A DNA stretch of 64,000 bases from Aquabacterium humicola (lineage in GTDB: Bacteria > Pseudomonadota > Gammaproteobacteria > Burkholderiales > Burkholderiaceae_C), in NCBI RefSeq assembly GCF_030167915.1, contig NZ_JARGNB010000001.1, forward strand, positions 2,232,001 to 2,296,000, read 5' to 3'. Numbering within the stretch: the stretch's first letter is position 1; each line of letters opens with the position of its first letter. Positions 16,601 to 25,306 of this stretch are shown here, one piece after another. The notes below the pieces were generated by a model that was not told where the DNA came from, ran no database searches, and saw only the letters and a list, made by a program, of their open reading frames with translations. Position numbers and translations under genes: made by a program.

Positions 16601-19271
16601 CGAAGTCGTACGCGAACGGAGCGATTCCCGCAGTCAGCTGGCGCATGCCGACCAGTGAACCGTTGGGCGCGATGACGCTCACGTTGGTCCACGCACCTGG
16701 AATGGTCACGTTCGTGATCGCAAGGCTGTATCGTCCTCCCGCGGCACCAGTGAATGTGTAGCGTCCGTTCTGACCCGGCCGGGTCGTGTTGAGCGTCGTT
16801 GCGCTGGTGGCGTTGATGGTCAATGCTCCACCAACGTCCCGACTCAAGGTGAGAACCGCACTGAGTGCGCTCGATACTTGCGGATCGACGACGACCGTGA
16901 ATTGACCCGACTCTGGAAGTGGCGGCAGGTTGCACCCGTTCGAACGGTTGACACTGCAGGCAACCAGGACGACTCCCGTCGGTCCGAGGACGCTCACGTT
17001 GGCTGAACCCCCTACCGGCGTCGTCGCGAACGATGTGATGCCCAATCCCAGCTTCTGACCCGCTGCGCCGGTAAAGGTGTAGCGTCCGTTCTGACCGCCC
17101 GCAAGACTGACGTTGACGGGACTGCCGTCGACGGACAGGCTGCCCTCGGCGACCGAGATCAAGCGAAGTGCAAGCTCACCGATGTTGGCGCCATAGGGCT
17201 CCACGACGACGCTGTAGGGTCCCGTGGTCGGCGTATTGACGATGTCGAGCGGCGCGCCGGGCCACGCTGCCATGTTCGCGCTGGCCACCAAGGCTCCTGT
17301 CGGAGAATAGACGGCGACGCTCGTATACGGGCCGGGAAACGTATATCCGCTTGGCACCAGGCTGTATCGCTTCCCCGCAATGCCGCTGAACGTATACCTT
17401 CCGGCCTGGCCGACACGATTCGTGCTGAACGTGGTGGCCGTTGAGGCATCGACGACCAGCACCCCAGCGACCTCCGAACTCAGCAGCAGTGTTGTCGATG
17501 CCGAGTGGGGGCCTGGCGGATCGATCAGGACGGTGTAGGTGCCCGCTGCTTCAAGGCGAGGAAGGGTGCAGCGGCCGACGGTCGTGTAGGCGGCGCCGTT
17601 GTTGCATGCCACCAGCAAAACACCTGTCGGACCAAACACCTTGATGGCTACCGAACCGCCAGCTGGCATGGTGGCGAGTGTCGATAGGCCAAGACCAAGG
17701 CGCTGTCCGATAGCGCCCTGGAATGCGTAGCGTGCATTCTGACCACTCGAAAGACTGACGACCTCAGCCGCGCCATCGATCATCAGCGTCCCGGTTACGC
17801 TAGTGCTCAGCAGTAGAGACAACTGACCGGTATTCGCACCGTCGGGGTCGACCACAACGGAGTAGGCACCGGTGCCGAGTACGCCATTGATATCGATGGT
17901 CGAAGACAAACCCGGCCCAATGCTGCCGGTGCCAATCTGCTGCCCGCCGGGCCCGTAAACGAGGACTGCGCTGCTGACGCTCGCGTCGCCAAGCTGGATG
18001 CTATAGCTGGCGCCGGCGATGCCCTGGAACACATAGCGTCCGTTCTGCCCTGGCCGACTGGAGGTAAACAGGGTCGGCTGAGTGCCGTTGACTGGCAATT
18101 CAGCGGCGATCTCCGTGCTCAACGTGAGCTTGTACGAAGTGCTTCCGCTGATCGAGCTGGGACCGACCCGCAAGACATACGTTCCAGCCTGAGGCAGAGG
18201 CGGAAGAATGCAGCCGCCGCCGCTGACATAGAGGTTTCCGCAGGCCGAAAGCAGGCTGCCGTTAGGCGCGAAGATGCGGATATCCATCTCGCTGTAACCG
18301 GATGACGAACTCACTTCGCTAATGCCCAGGCCGAGCCGTTGTCCAGCCGCGCCGGCGAATGCATGGATCGCGACTCTTGAGGCCGGCACACCCGACGCGG
18401 CAACGGACGGCCCATCGACCACCAGGCGGGTCCGAGTCACTATGTTGGTGTCAATGTCGCCTGGGGGCGGCGCGAAGAAGTCGCTCGCGGAGGTGGCGGA
18501 ACCCGCCGCTGTCGCCACCCTGAACGGGCCTGAGGTCGCCTCGGTCGAGATCGCGACCACGATCTGCGTGGCCGTGGCCGAAGTGATCGACACAGGACGA
18601 CCGTTGAGCGTGACGAGGTTGTTTCCAGCGATCGGGTCGAAGTTCGTGCCGGAAATCGTTACCGCCGTCCCGGCTCCTCCATGGTCCGGTGAAAAGGCCG
18701 AGATCGTCGGAGCCGAAACGCCGGTGGATCCGGCGACCGTGAAAGGATCCGCCGAAACAGCCGTATTGCCGCCGACGGTGACGGAGATCGGCCCCGTCGT
18801 CGCGCCAGCCGGTACGGTCACGGTCAACTGGGTTGACGTGGAAGACGACACGACCGCCGCCTGCCCGTTGAACTTCACGGCGTTCTGCGCTGGCGTCGCG
18901 CTGAATCCCGAACCATGCACATTGACAGTTGCGCCGGGCGGGGCCTGGTTCGGAGTGAACTCGGCGATCGACAGCGCACTAGCGCCGAAACGCCTGATGC
19001 TCTTGATGTTGCCAGCCGGATCGTATGCGTAGCGCGCCACTTCCCCGTTGGGCGCCACAACTTCGACCAGCCGCCCGGCTTCGTCGTAAACGTACTTGAC
19101 CTGCTGTGCCGCGACGTGGACGCTCGCGATTGCCAATAGCAGCATCAAGGCGCGCCTCGAGCCGACGATCGCATACCTTGCAGAACACAGCACGAACGCT
19201 TCGAGGAAGCCGCCTGCGGCACATCCGAGCGAAAGGAGCGCGGCGAGCGCTTCCTTGTGATGGTTGAACAT
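13608..19271 (-). CDS. Giant secreted protein with 15 PPC-like repeats
   Basis: A 1,887-residue protein when started at ATG 19271, chosen because GGGAGG lies five to six bases upstream. A hydrophobic export signal follows (a second candidate, MLLLAIASVHVAAQQ, lies slightly further in). After it comes a single YD repeat (YVYDEAGRLVEVVAPNGEV), then two IPT/TIG Ig-like domains (IAEFTPNQAPPGATVNVHG and ISAFSPDHGGAGTAVTISG). The rest, from about residue 277, is fifteen ~107-residue units resembling bacterial pre-peptidase (PPC) jelly-roll domains, each with a GQNGRYTFTGAAG-like core and a GTYTVLVDP-like strand. Two unit types alternate. No enzymatic domain is visible; a surface, fibre-like or scaffold role is inferred. 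It is first in the operon with the RHS protein. Confidence 0.85.
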   Translation of the reverse strand: MFNHHKEALAALLSLGCAAGGFLEAFVLCSARYAIVGSRRALMLLLAIASVHVAAQQVKYVYDEAGRLVEVVAPNGEVARYAYDPAGNIKSIRRFGASALSIAEFTPNQAPPGATVNVHGSGFSATPAQNAVKFNGQAAVVSSSTSTQLTVTVPAGATTGPISVTVGGNTAVSADPFTVAGSTGVSAPTISAFSPDHGGAGTAVTISGTNFDPIAGNNLVTLNGRPVSITSATATQIVVAISTEATSGPFRVATAAGSATSASDFFAPPPGDIDTNIVTRTRLVVDGPSVAASGVPASRVAIHAFAGAAGQRLGLGISEVSSSSGYSEMDIRIFAPNGSLLSACGNLYVSGGGCILPPLPQAGTYVLRVGPSSISGSTSYKLTLSTEIAAELPVNGTQPTLFTSSRPGQNGRYVFQGIAGASYSIQLGDASVSSAVLVYGPGGQQIGTGSIGPGLSSTIDINGVLGTGAYSVVVDPDGANTGQLSLLLSTSVTGTLMIDGAAEVVSLSSGQNARYAFQGAIGQRLGLGLSTLATMPAGGSVAIKVFGPTGVLLVACNNGAAYTTVGRCTLPRLEAAGTYTVLIDPPGPHSASTTLLLSSEVAGVLVVDASTATTFSTNRVGQAGRYTFSGIAGKRYSLVPSGYTFPGPYTSVAVYSPTGALVASANMAAWPGAPLDIVNTPTTGPYSVVVEPYGANIGELALRLISVAEGSLSVDGSPVNVSLAGGQNGRYTFTGAAGQKLGLGITSFATTPVGGSANVSVLGPTGVVLVACSVNRSNGCNLPPLPESGQFTVVVDPQVSSALSAVLTLSRDVGGALTINATSATTLNTTRPGQNGRYTFTGAAGGRYSLAITNVTIPGAWTNVSVIAPNGSLVGMRQLTAGIAPFAYDFDTSVAGTYTVFIDPFEANTGQVTLSLSSTTAVALPIDGSSVTATLVGGQNRRYTFTGSVGQQLGLGLTAMSTTPSGGSIDVKVLAPSGEVLITCGSYAASAGSAACSLPRLPAAGTYTVLVDPQTTYAASVTLTLSRDIAGTLTVDAATATTFSTARPGQNGRYTFNGVAGFNYALQPSNITVPGEWTIIRLYAPDGTPLGSSTGSSTTPPSAIALNNAPATGAYVIVIDPYLAGTGSVDIRVSQSGTTDPAPQTPNGTLVIDGAATSIAMPANQVYRYTFSGTQGQTLGLGGGWLTTSPSGKNATLTITRPDNLTTLTTCIHLPSGFSCNIPKLPSTGTYTVRVQPDPGAAITSGALTLSKDLTGVLLANAGTPTTFNTARPGQNGRFTFSATAGKPYSLVWSTTTIWGTHPLIVYRPDGEVLGTGAFQNGTGVWDLPPIPASGTYTVLIDPVSANVGQLDLSLRQGPSGTLAIDGATTPVSLIAWQNGRYTFAGTAGKFLGLGITNAQTVPSGGSILLSVYDPTGSLLKQCNVGSFPLLNCNLGPLPWAGTYSVFIDPQGSNSASLSLMLSNEVTGTLTPNPASPTVFSSSRPGQNARYTFSGVARQRLALHWFGSTFPSGSVSVYKPDGGVLNSANFGGGGAGALNLGELPAPGSYVVVLDPEGMETGQVSIALREANTAALALDGSALAVALAPGQQGRYTFSASAGQHLGLAIMDLATVPAGKYITVNVYDSTGELVTYCGSLGTGWACDIGPVRRSGDHTVVITPDDAVDASLSLLLSSDFAGGALDLNAVEPTTVNITRPGRNARYTFGATAGDEMTLLQSGLSAFVKVLRPDGMQQAMAWELAGSLQNLGTLSVTGDYTVVIDAGLTTGSMSIAARRGLLRNAVVDDSAVQAVTLLSAQRVTFAFSAIAGSNLGVVLSDLSTSPAAPSSNPIAVILSNARGQVLKSCVIGAEPNPGCKFPTLPETGTYKVMVSPGPNAASFGFRIRSTI
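13611..18440 (-). repeat. Fifteen tandem coding repeats, about 321 bp each
   Basis: The conserved core (RYTF on the minus strand) recurs near 18356, 18029, 17721, 17388, 17074, 16752, 16437, 16105, 15761, 15430, 15121, 14792, 14481, 14159 and 13860, with a mean spacing of about 321 bases. Odd units have an LGLG motif and, in most cases, a Cys-x(n)-Cys-LP-LP pair. Even units begin RPGQNGRYTF and lack the cysteines. The repeats are diverged at DNA level. Confidence 0.85.
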
Positions 19272-19559
19272 CACACCTCCCTGGTACTTGTCTGCAAGAC
19301 GGGAAGTGCGAACAACCGCGGGCGCTTCGGCCTGTGCGAAGCACCCTCTCCTCCCCCGCAATGCCGCATTTGCATCGGCTGACGCGCAATGTAGTCGGCC
19401 ACGTTGGTTCATGCTAAGGGGACACCGGCTTCAGACTAGGGGGAGCCTCATGGCGAAGATTCGGACACAGCCCGCTTGCCAACTGGCGGATTGATGCGCA
19501 CACTTGCGCCCGCATTCAAACCGCCCACGAAGGCGCTGCAAGATCAAGGGAGGGGAAGT
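19272..19559. promoter_or_regulatory. Divergent intergenic region between giant-protein operon and peroxidase/secretion operon
   Basis: These 288 bases separate the two divergent operons and must hold the promoters for both unless longer transcripts exist. I could not pick out a convincing -35/-10 pair or operator by eye. There is a good ribosome site on each side (GGGAGG before 19271 on the minus strand, AGGGAGGGG before 19560 on the plus strand). A shared control region is possible. Confidence 0.4.
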
Positions 19560-20630
19560 GTGAAAGCGGCCTGCCGATGGATGACGCTCGGGGCGCTACT
19601 CGTTGCGAGCGTCTGTGGCGCCGGCGAGGGGCAGGCGCCGACGGGCGCAAGGGGCATGCCATCCGCGCAGGCCGAACTCGGCAAACGCCTCTTCTTTGAC
19701 GCCCGTCTCAGCAGCGACGCCCGCGTCTCTTGCGCGTCCTGTCATCAACCGCAGCATGCATTCTCCGACGGCAGGCGATTGGCCGTTGGCGTCGAAAGTC
19801 GGGAAGGCACGCGCAACACGCCGAGTCTGCTTGGCGTGTCCAGCCAGCGGCTGTTGTTCTGGGACGGTCGGCGAACAACGCTCGAATCGCAGGCGCTCGA
19901 CCCCTTGCTTAATCCCCTCGAACACGGACTCACGGATACCGGTGCGATCCTGACGCTCTTGAATCGCGACGCAGGGTACGTCGCGCAATTCGAACGCGCA
20001 TTCGTCGACTCCAAAGGGCCGATCACGCTGGAGCGCATCTCCGCAGCGCTGGCCGCCTTCCAGCGAACGCTGGATGACGGCGAGTCGCCGTTCGACCGCT
20101 ACCTATCAGGCGACGCGCATGCCATCACGCCGCAAGCGCTGCACGGCTGGCAGATCTTCAGCGGTCGAGCTCAATGCACACGCTGCCACGTCGCGGAGGG
20201 CGGAAAGGCATTGCTCACGGACCATGGCTTTCACGCCTTGGGAGTTGGCCTGCGCGATGTACAGCGTAAGTTGCCGCAGCTCGCGATGCGTCTGACCGCG
20301 GCGCGCGAAGCAGGCAATACGCCGGGCCACGAACTCTTGGCCGATGCCGACATCGCCGCCTTGGGGCGGTTCGTCGTCACCCTCGACCCCGCCGACATCG
20401 GCAAGTTCAAGACGCCGAGCCTGCGCAATGTCGCCTTGACCGCACCGTACATGCACGACGGCAGTGTTGCGACGCTCGCCGAGGCCGTCGACATCGAGCT
20501 CTACTACCGAAGCATCGAAAGCACTCGGCCCGTCATCCTGACGCCGGCGGAAAAGAGTGACCTGTTGGTATTCCTCGAATCGTTGAGCGGGTCGAATGCC
20601 CGCCAGCATCAGAGCGGGGGAAGAGAGTGA
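19560..20630 (+). CDS. Di-haem cytochrome c peroxidase (CcpA/MauG family)
   Basis: Periplasmic peroxidase of 356 residues that would reduce hydrogen peroxide with electrons from a cytochrome c or, as in MauG, modify another protein. Two c-type haem sites are visible: C58-AS-C61-H62 and C206-TR-C209-H210. Family blocks include AELGKRLFFDARLS, RNTPSLLGV, LFWDGRR and KTPSLRNVALTAPYMHDG. GTG 19560 is chosen because AGGGAGGGG precedes it and an export signal (MTLGALLVASVCGAG) follows; in-frame starts upstream at 19476 are possible. Its last codons overlap the GTG of the first pseudopilin gene (GTGA at 20627-20630), so it is the first gene of the secretion operon. That coupling is unusual. Confidence 0.9.
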   Translation: MKAACRWMTLGALLVASVCGAGEGQAPTGARGMPSAQAELGKRLFFDARLSSDARVSCASCHQPQHAFSDGRRLAVGVESREGTRNTPSLLGVSSQRLLFWDGRRTTLESQALDPLLNPLEHGLTDTGAILTLLNRDAGYVAQFERAFVDSKGPITLERISAALAAFQRTLDDGESPFDRYLSGDAHAITPQALHGWQIFSGRAQCTRCHVAEGGKALLTDHGFHALGVGLRDVQRKLPQLAMRLTAAREAGNTPGHELLADADIAALGRFVVTLDPADIGKFKTPSLRNVALTAPYMHDGSVATLAEAVDIELYYRSIESTRPVILTPAEKSDLLVFLESLSGSNARQHQSGGRE

Positions 20631-21064
20631 CGAAGTCAGCGCGTCGTGTCACGACATCAACCCATCATCAGGGATTCACCCTGCTCGAGCTTCTGGTCGT
20701 GATCGCCATCATCGGCCTGCTGGCAGCCTATGTCGGCCCGCGCTATTTCTCGCAGATCGGCCGGTCGGAGCGTGGTGTGGCCAAGGCGCAGGTCGAGGCC
20801 CTGATGAAGGCGCTGGATGCATTCCGGCTCGATGTGGGCCGCTATCCCAGCATGGAGGAAGGACTTGCAGTGCTGGTCGACAAGCCGGCCGCGCTCGCGA
20901 AGTGGAACGGACCGTACTTGCAGAAGGCGGTGCCGCGCGATCCCTGGGGGTTCCCCTATCAATACCGCCTGCCGGGCACGAAGACAGAGGTCGAAGTGCT
21001 TTCGCTGGGAAAGGATGGCCAGCCTGGCGGAGAAGGCGATGCCGCGGACATCGCGAGCTTCTGA
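20627..21064 (+). CDS. gspG: Major pseudopilin, GspG-like
   Basis: A 145-residue pseudopilin. It has a short basic leader and the prepilin peptidase site HHQG|FTLLELLVVIAIIGLLAAY (cleavage after Gly16, Glu at mature position 5). A GspG-type body follows: LDAFRLDVGRYPSMEEGLAVL, PYLQKAVPRDPWGFPYQY and a C-terminal LSLGKDGQPGGEGDAADI. It should form the periplasmic pseudopilus of a type II secretion system. The GTG start overlaps the peroxidase stop, and GspF follows 15 bases later. No prepilin peptidase gene is in the window, so processing must rely on one elsewhere. Confidence 0.93.
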   Translation: MTKSARRVTTSTHHQGFTLLELLVVIAIIGLLAAYVGPRYFSQIGRSERGVAKAQVEALMKALDAFRLDVGRYPSMEEGLAVLVDKPAALAKWNGPYLQKAVPRDPWGFPYQYRLPGTKTEVEVLSLGKDGQPGGEGDAADIASF

Positions 21065-21079
21065 AGCGACGGGGACTTC

Positions 21080-22264
21080 ATGCAGTACCGCGCAAGGGTC
21101 ATCGACGGCACACAGCGAATGACGACGCTGCTGCTCGAGGCCTCCGGCGCCGAAGAGGCGCAGCGATCGCTGGTCAATCAGGGCATGCGCGTCGTGTCCT
21201 TGTCGCCCGCCGGCCGCGGTACACCGTGGTCGGCGGCCAATGCCCGGCGCTTCGCGGTGCTTCTGTTCGCGCAGGAGATGTTGGCGCTCCTCGAAGCAGG
21301 GCTGAGCGTGATCGCCTCTATCGAAGCGCTTCTCGAGAAGGGCGAGCCGCATTCGCGCGCGGTCCTGGAAAGGATCGCCAATGACCTGCGGTCCGGCCAC
21401 AAGTTCTCCGTCGCGCTGCAGCAGCAGGCGGATGTGTTTCCGCCCTTGTTCGTGGCGATGATCGGCGCCGCCGAGCGCACGAGCAATCTACCCGAGGCGC
21501 TGATCAGGTACATCGAGTACCAGACGCGCACCGACGCAGTCCGGGCCCGCGTCATTAGCGCTTCGGTCTATCCGGCCATACTGCTGCTGGTCGGCGGCGC
21601 GGTGACCATGTTCCTGCTGGCCTATGTCGTGCCGAAGTTCGCAGGGGTGTACCAGGGCACCGGCAGGTCGTTGCCGTGGGCGTCGCAACTGCTGCTGGAT
21701 TGGGGACGCTTGGCGGCGGCCCACGGCCCCTGGATGGCTGTCGCGGGGGCAGTGGCGGCCGTGATGCTCGTGCAGTCCGTCTTCCGGCTGCGGCGAGGCG
21801 GCGGACTCGGTGCCTGGGCCTCGCGCCTGCCATGGATCGGCGAACGCGTGCGTCAGGTGACGCTCGCGCGGCTATACCTCACGCTAGGCGTGCTGCTCGA
21901 AGGCGGTATGTCCATCAACCAGGCCCTGCAGATCCTGCAATCTGTTGGGCTGGTCGACGGCGCGCGCATCGAACGCCTGCGACTCATGGTGTCCGAGGGC
22001 CAGGCGCTGTCTGTCGCGCTCGAGCACGAACAGCTCACGATGCCCGTCGTCCTGCGGCTTCTTCGGGTCGGGGAGCAGACCGGCCAGCTCGGCGCCATGC
22101 TTCGCCGAGCCGCGCTGTTCCACGAAGGCGAGACGGCGCGCTGGATCGAACGCTTCACGCGTGCGTTCGAACCAGCACTGATGGCCGTCATCGGCGTCGT
22201 CATCGGCGCGATCGTGCTGCTGCTCTACATGCCCATCTTCGACCTCGCCAGCTCGTTCCAATGA
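21080..22264 (+). CDS. gspF: Type II secretion inner-membrane platform protein GspF
   Basis: A 394-residue platform protein of the GspF/PilC family that couples the cytoplasmic ATPase to pseudopilus assembly. Two GspF domains are visible: a first with EMLALLEAGLSVIASIEALL and a second with LYLTLGVLLEGGMSINQALQIL. Three membrane segments lie near residues 158-187, 215-240 and 365-390 (ALMAVIGVVIGAIVLLLYMP). ATG 21080 follows the GspG stop by 15 bases with GACGGGGAC upstream. Its stop overlaps the gspE start (ATGA). Confidence 0.94.
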   Translation: MQYRARVIDGTQRMTTLLLEASGAEEAQRSLVNQGMRVVSLSPAGRGTPWSAANARRFAVLLFAQEMLALLEAGLSVIASIEALLEKGEPHSRAVLERIANDLRSGHKFSVALQQQADVFPPLFVAMIGAAERTSNLPEALIRYIEYQTRTDAVRARVISASVYPAILLLVGGAVTMFLLAYVVPKFAGVYQGTGRSLPWASQLLLDWGRLAAAHGPWMAVAGAVAAVMLVQSVFRLRRGGGLGAWASRLPWIGERVRQVTLARLYLTLGVLLEGGMSINQALQILQSVGLVDGARIERLRLMVSEGQALSVALEHEQLTMPVVLRLLRVGEQTGQLGAMLRRAALFHEGETARWIERFTRAFEPALMAVIGVVIGAIVLLLYMPIFDLASSFQ

Positions 22265-23934
22265 TCGGAAGTGAACCCACGATCGCCGTCGATCAGCTGC
22301 TCGCCGCACGTGCCCGCGGACGAGGATGGGTCACGACGCTCGCAGAAGCGCTGGGATGCGGCGAGTCGCATGTGACGAGCTGCATGGCAGCGAGCATGCG
22401 CTGGCCGGTCGCTACGATGAGCCAGATGATGCAGTGGCAGCCGGCATTCGATCTCGTGCCGCTGGTCAAGGCACAGGCGCGTCAGTGCATCGTGATGCGC
22501 TGCGGCGAATCGGATGATGGCCTGCTCGGCGCTCTGGTCGATCCATTCGACGACGATGTGCTGATCTGGGCGGAGGCACAGGCCGATCGTCCGCTGCACT
22601 GGCATGTCTGCGCACCGTCGGACCTCCATGCCTTGCTGGGCCGCCACGAGCTCGCCGCGCGAGCGACCGACAGCATCGTTCAACCCGGCGTCGATGCGGT
22701 AGCCGCGGCGGGCGCCGGTGAGTCGCTGACCTTGGAAGGCATCAGCGAAGCCGCCAGTCCGGTCGTGCAACTGGTCGATTCGGTGCTCTACGACGCACTC
22801 AAACTCTGTGCAAGCGATGTGCATCTCGAAGCCACGCTGGACGGCCTAGCGGTCAAATACCGGATCGATGGCGTGCTCGATCCGGTGATGCAAGTCACCG
22901 GCGTGGCGCTGGCCGAGCAGGCGATCTCGCGCCTGAAGGTGCTGGCCGAGCTCGACATTGCAGAACGTCGGGTCCCACAGGACGGCAGCTTTCGTGTTGT
23001 CGCGCAACGTCGGGAGATCGACCTGCGCGTCTCGATCATGCCCAGCGTACACGGCGAGGACGCCGTCATCCGCGTGCTCGACAAGCAGGCGATGGTGACG
23101 CGACACGGCCGCTTGAACATCGAATCCCTCGGCTTCGCTCCAGCAGCCGCCCAAGCACTGCGCACGCTGGTCGAAGCCGCCTACGGCATGGTGCTGGTCA
23201 CCGGTCCGACAGGCTCCGGGAAGACGACCACGCTCTACGCGGCCCTGACCGAAATGCACACCGGCCGCGACAAGATCGTCACCATCGAGGACCCGGTCGA
23301 GTATCAGATCCCGGGCATCCTCCAGATCCCCGTCAACGACAAGAAAGGGCTCACCTTCGCACGCGGCCTGCGCTCGATCCTGCGCCACGATCCCGACAAG
23401 ATCATGGTCGGCGAAATTCGAGACCGGGAAACCGCCGAGATCGCCGTGCAATCGGCACTCACCGGCCACCTCGTGCTGTCCACGGTGCATGCCAACAGCG
23501 TCTTCGACGTCTTCGGCCGCTTCACCCACATGGGCCTGGATCCCTATTCGCTATCGTCCGCGCTCAATGCGATCTGGGCGCAGCGGCTGATGCGCATCAA
23601 CTGCTCGCATTGCAGCGAGCCCTGCGCGCCGGATCTCGATGTCGTTCGGCGTTGTGGCGTCGATCCCACGTCGCTGGCCGAATTCGACTTCCGGCGCGGC
23701 AAGGGCTGCGGCGAATGCCGCGGTACGGGCTATCGTGGCCGGCGCGCCGTCGCCGAGCTGCTGTTGATGCGCGACGACATTCGCGAACTGGTGCTGGCCA
23801 AGCAGCCCGTGCGACAGATCCGGGAAGCCGCGCGGGCAAGCGGAACGCGCACGCTGTTCGAAGCCGGGCTCGATCTCGTGTCGCAGGGCCTCACCACGCT
23901 CGAGGAGGTGCGCCGTGTCACTCTTTCGGCGTAG
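22261..23934 (+). CDS. gspE: Type II secretion ATPase GspE
   Basis: A 557-residue hexameric traffic ATPase that would power pseudopilus extension from the cytoplasm. An N-terminal GspE/MshE-type domain is followed by the ATPase core: Walker A GPTGSGKTTT near residue 316, Asp box TIEDPVEYQ, Walker B DPDKIMVGEIRDRETAE near 381 and His box GHLVLSTVHAN. The C-terminal zinc site is present as two Cys pairs (CSHCSEPC and CGECRGTGYRGRR). ATG 22261 overlaps the gspF stop as ATGA. A longer in-frame reading upstream runs through gspF and is not real. The length is typical. Confidence 0.95.
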   Translation: MIGSEPTIAVDQLLAARARGRGWVTTLAEALGCGESHVTSCMAASMRWPVATMSQMMQWQPAFDLVPLVKAQARQCIVMRCGESDDGLLGALVDPFDDDVLIWAEAQADRPLHWHVCAPSDLHALLGRHELAARATDSIVQPGVDAVAAAGAGESLTLEGISEAASPVVQLVDSVLYDALKLCASDVHLEATLDGLAVKYRIDGVLDPVMQVTGVALAEQAISRLKVLAELDIAERRVPQDGSFRVVAQRREIDLRVSIMPSVHGEDAVIRVLDKQAMVTRHGRLNIESLGFAPAAAQALRTLVEAAYGMVLVTGPTGSGKTTTLYAALTEMHTGRDKIVTIEDPVEYQIPGILQIPVNDKKGLTFARGLRSILRHDPDKIMVGEIRDRETAEIAVQSALTGHLVLSTVHANSVFDVFGRFTHMGLDPYSLSSALNAIWAQRLMRINCSHCSEPCAPDLDVVRRCGVDPTSLAEFDFRRGKGCGECRGTGYRGRRAVAELLLMRDDIRELVLAKQPVRQIREAARASGTRTLFEAGLDLVSQGLTTLEEVRRVTLSA

Positions 23935-25306
23935 TGCCCGGCGCGGTGCGGCCGCGGCCATCGGACTCTCGGCGAACGAGGTCTGCCTGCTCTGGCGTGT
24001 CGGGCATGCGGCCCCGTTGCAGTGGCGCGGCGCCGCCTGCCGACCGGGAGAAGCTTCGGAGCAGATCGGTTGCTGGCTGAATGCGGATTCGCAGCTTGCC
24101 TCGCTGTTGCGCACGATGCCGCTCAGCGTCACGGCCAGCGACGAGCTCGTGCGCTGTTGGCTGGTCCACGCGCCGCCCGGAACCGCATCGCTGAGCGAGC
24201 TGCAGGCCTATGCTCGTCTGCGCCACGAAGAGCTTTTCGGCAGCAGCCTCGAGACCTCGGTGCTGCGGGCCGACTGGCGCAGTGGCAACGCCAGCGTGTG
24301 CTTCGCGTTACCGGCAGCCGTCGTCGACGATGCGCGCACCATGCGCGTTCGGCTGCGATTGCCGGTCCGTGCACTGGTGCCCGCTTCGATCCGGTTGTTC
24401 CGATGGTGGGACCAGCCGCGCCGCGGCCATGCCGAGGTCGTCATCTGCAGATCCGACGATCGAACCGCGCTCGTGTGGCGGCTAAATGGCCGGCGTCCGC
24501 TGGCGGTGCGTTCGTTGCGCCTGCACCCAGCGCATCCCGAGGCGATCATTGCGGCGGAACTCGCCCGCGCGGGGCTGTCAACCGCAAGCGAGGTGCAGCC
24601 GATCACCGTTTTCGACACCGTCGCCACCAGGCAGCTCGAACTGGATCGCGAGGGCGTGAGTCGACACGCTGCGATGACCGACCTTCCGCCCGGTCTGGAA
24701 GCAAGCGCCGCCTCGTTCGCCGCGCTCGCCGGGTTGGCTTCGCCACGGCCGACGCCGCGATTCATCGACGCGCTCGCATCGAACGATGTCACCTTCAGCG
24801 CCTGGGGCGACGGCACGACACCGCTGCGACGCTTCGCATACGGCATGGGACTGTGCGCTTCATTGGCCCTGGCATCCTGGCAGGGCTGGGCCTGGTACGG
24901 CGCAGCGCAGGAGCGCGCCGATCTGGAGCGCACGCTCACCGCAAGGAGCGCGACACTCGCGCAAGCCTCGCCGAAGCCGGCCGCTCCTTTGTCGAATCAG
25001 CAGCGGACGGCACTGGCGCGCGTGGTGGCCCAGCTGAACTTCGATTGGCATGGCCTGCTCGACGAGTTGGAACGCCTGACGCCACCGGACGTGGCCATCC
25101 TGGAGATCGAACCGCGCCCGTCGGCAAGCGCGCTGGGCCTCAGCGTCGAGGTCCGCGACGCAGCTGCCCTGCTGCGCTACACCGATGCCTTGAGCAGGTC
25201 TTCACAGCTTCACGACGTGCACGTGCTGAAGCACGAGACGAACGATCGCGACAGCGCGAAGCCGCTTCGCTTCACCCTTTCGGCCGCGATGCGGCCGTCC
25301 CCGTGA
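23915..25306 (+). CDS. PilM/PilN-like (GspL-like) assembly protein
   Basis: A 463-residue inner-membrane assembly protein. The N-terminal ~280 residues look like a degenerate PilM/GspL actin-like domain (LSELQAYARLRHEELFG, VRALVPASIRLFRWW). A single membrane segment at about 306-330 (YGMGLCASLALASWQGWAWY) is followed by a PilN-like periplasmic part with coiled-coil character and a ferredoxin-like fold (FDWHGLLDELERLTPPDVAILEIEPRP, LHDVHVLKHE). GTG 23915 overlaps the end of gspE by 20 bases, with GAGGAG upstream. It would link the ATPase to the PilO-like protein downstream. The assignment is by position and weak pattern, as these proteins diverge fast. Confidence 0.75.
   Translation: MSLFRRSARRGAAAAIGLSANEVCLLWRVGHAAPLQWRGAACRPGEASEQIGCWLNADSQLASLLRTMPLSVTASDELVRCWLVHAPPGTASLSELQAYARLRHEELFGSSLETSVLRADWRSGNASVCFALPAAVVDDARTMRVRLRLPVRALVPASIRLFRWWDQPRRGHAEVVICRSDDRTALVWRLNGRRPLAVRSLRLHPAHPEAIIAAELARAGLSTASEVQPITVFDTVATRQLELDREGVSRHAAMTDLPPGLEASAASFAALAGLASPRPTPRFIDALASNDVTFSAWGDGTTPLRRFAYGMGLCASLALASWQGWAWYGAAQERADLERTLTARSATLAQASPKPAAPLSNQQRTALARVVAQLNFDWHGLLDELERLTPPDVAILEIEPRPSASALGLSVEVRDAAALLRYTDALSRSSQLHDVHVLKHETNDRDSAKPLRFTLSAAMRPSP

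Noticed and set aside
13611-18440. CRISPR-like or intergenic repeat array
   Set aside because: The ~321-base periodicity is a multiple-domain coding repeat in one continuous frame.
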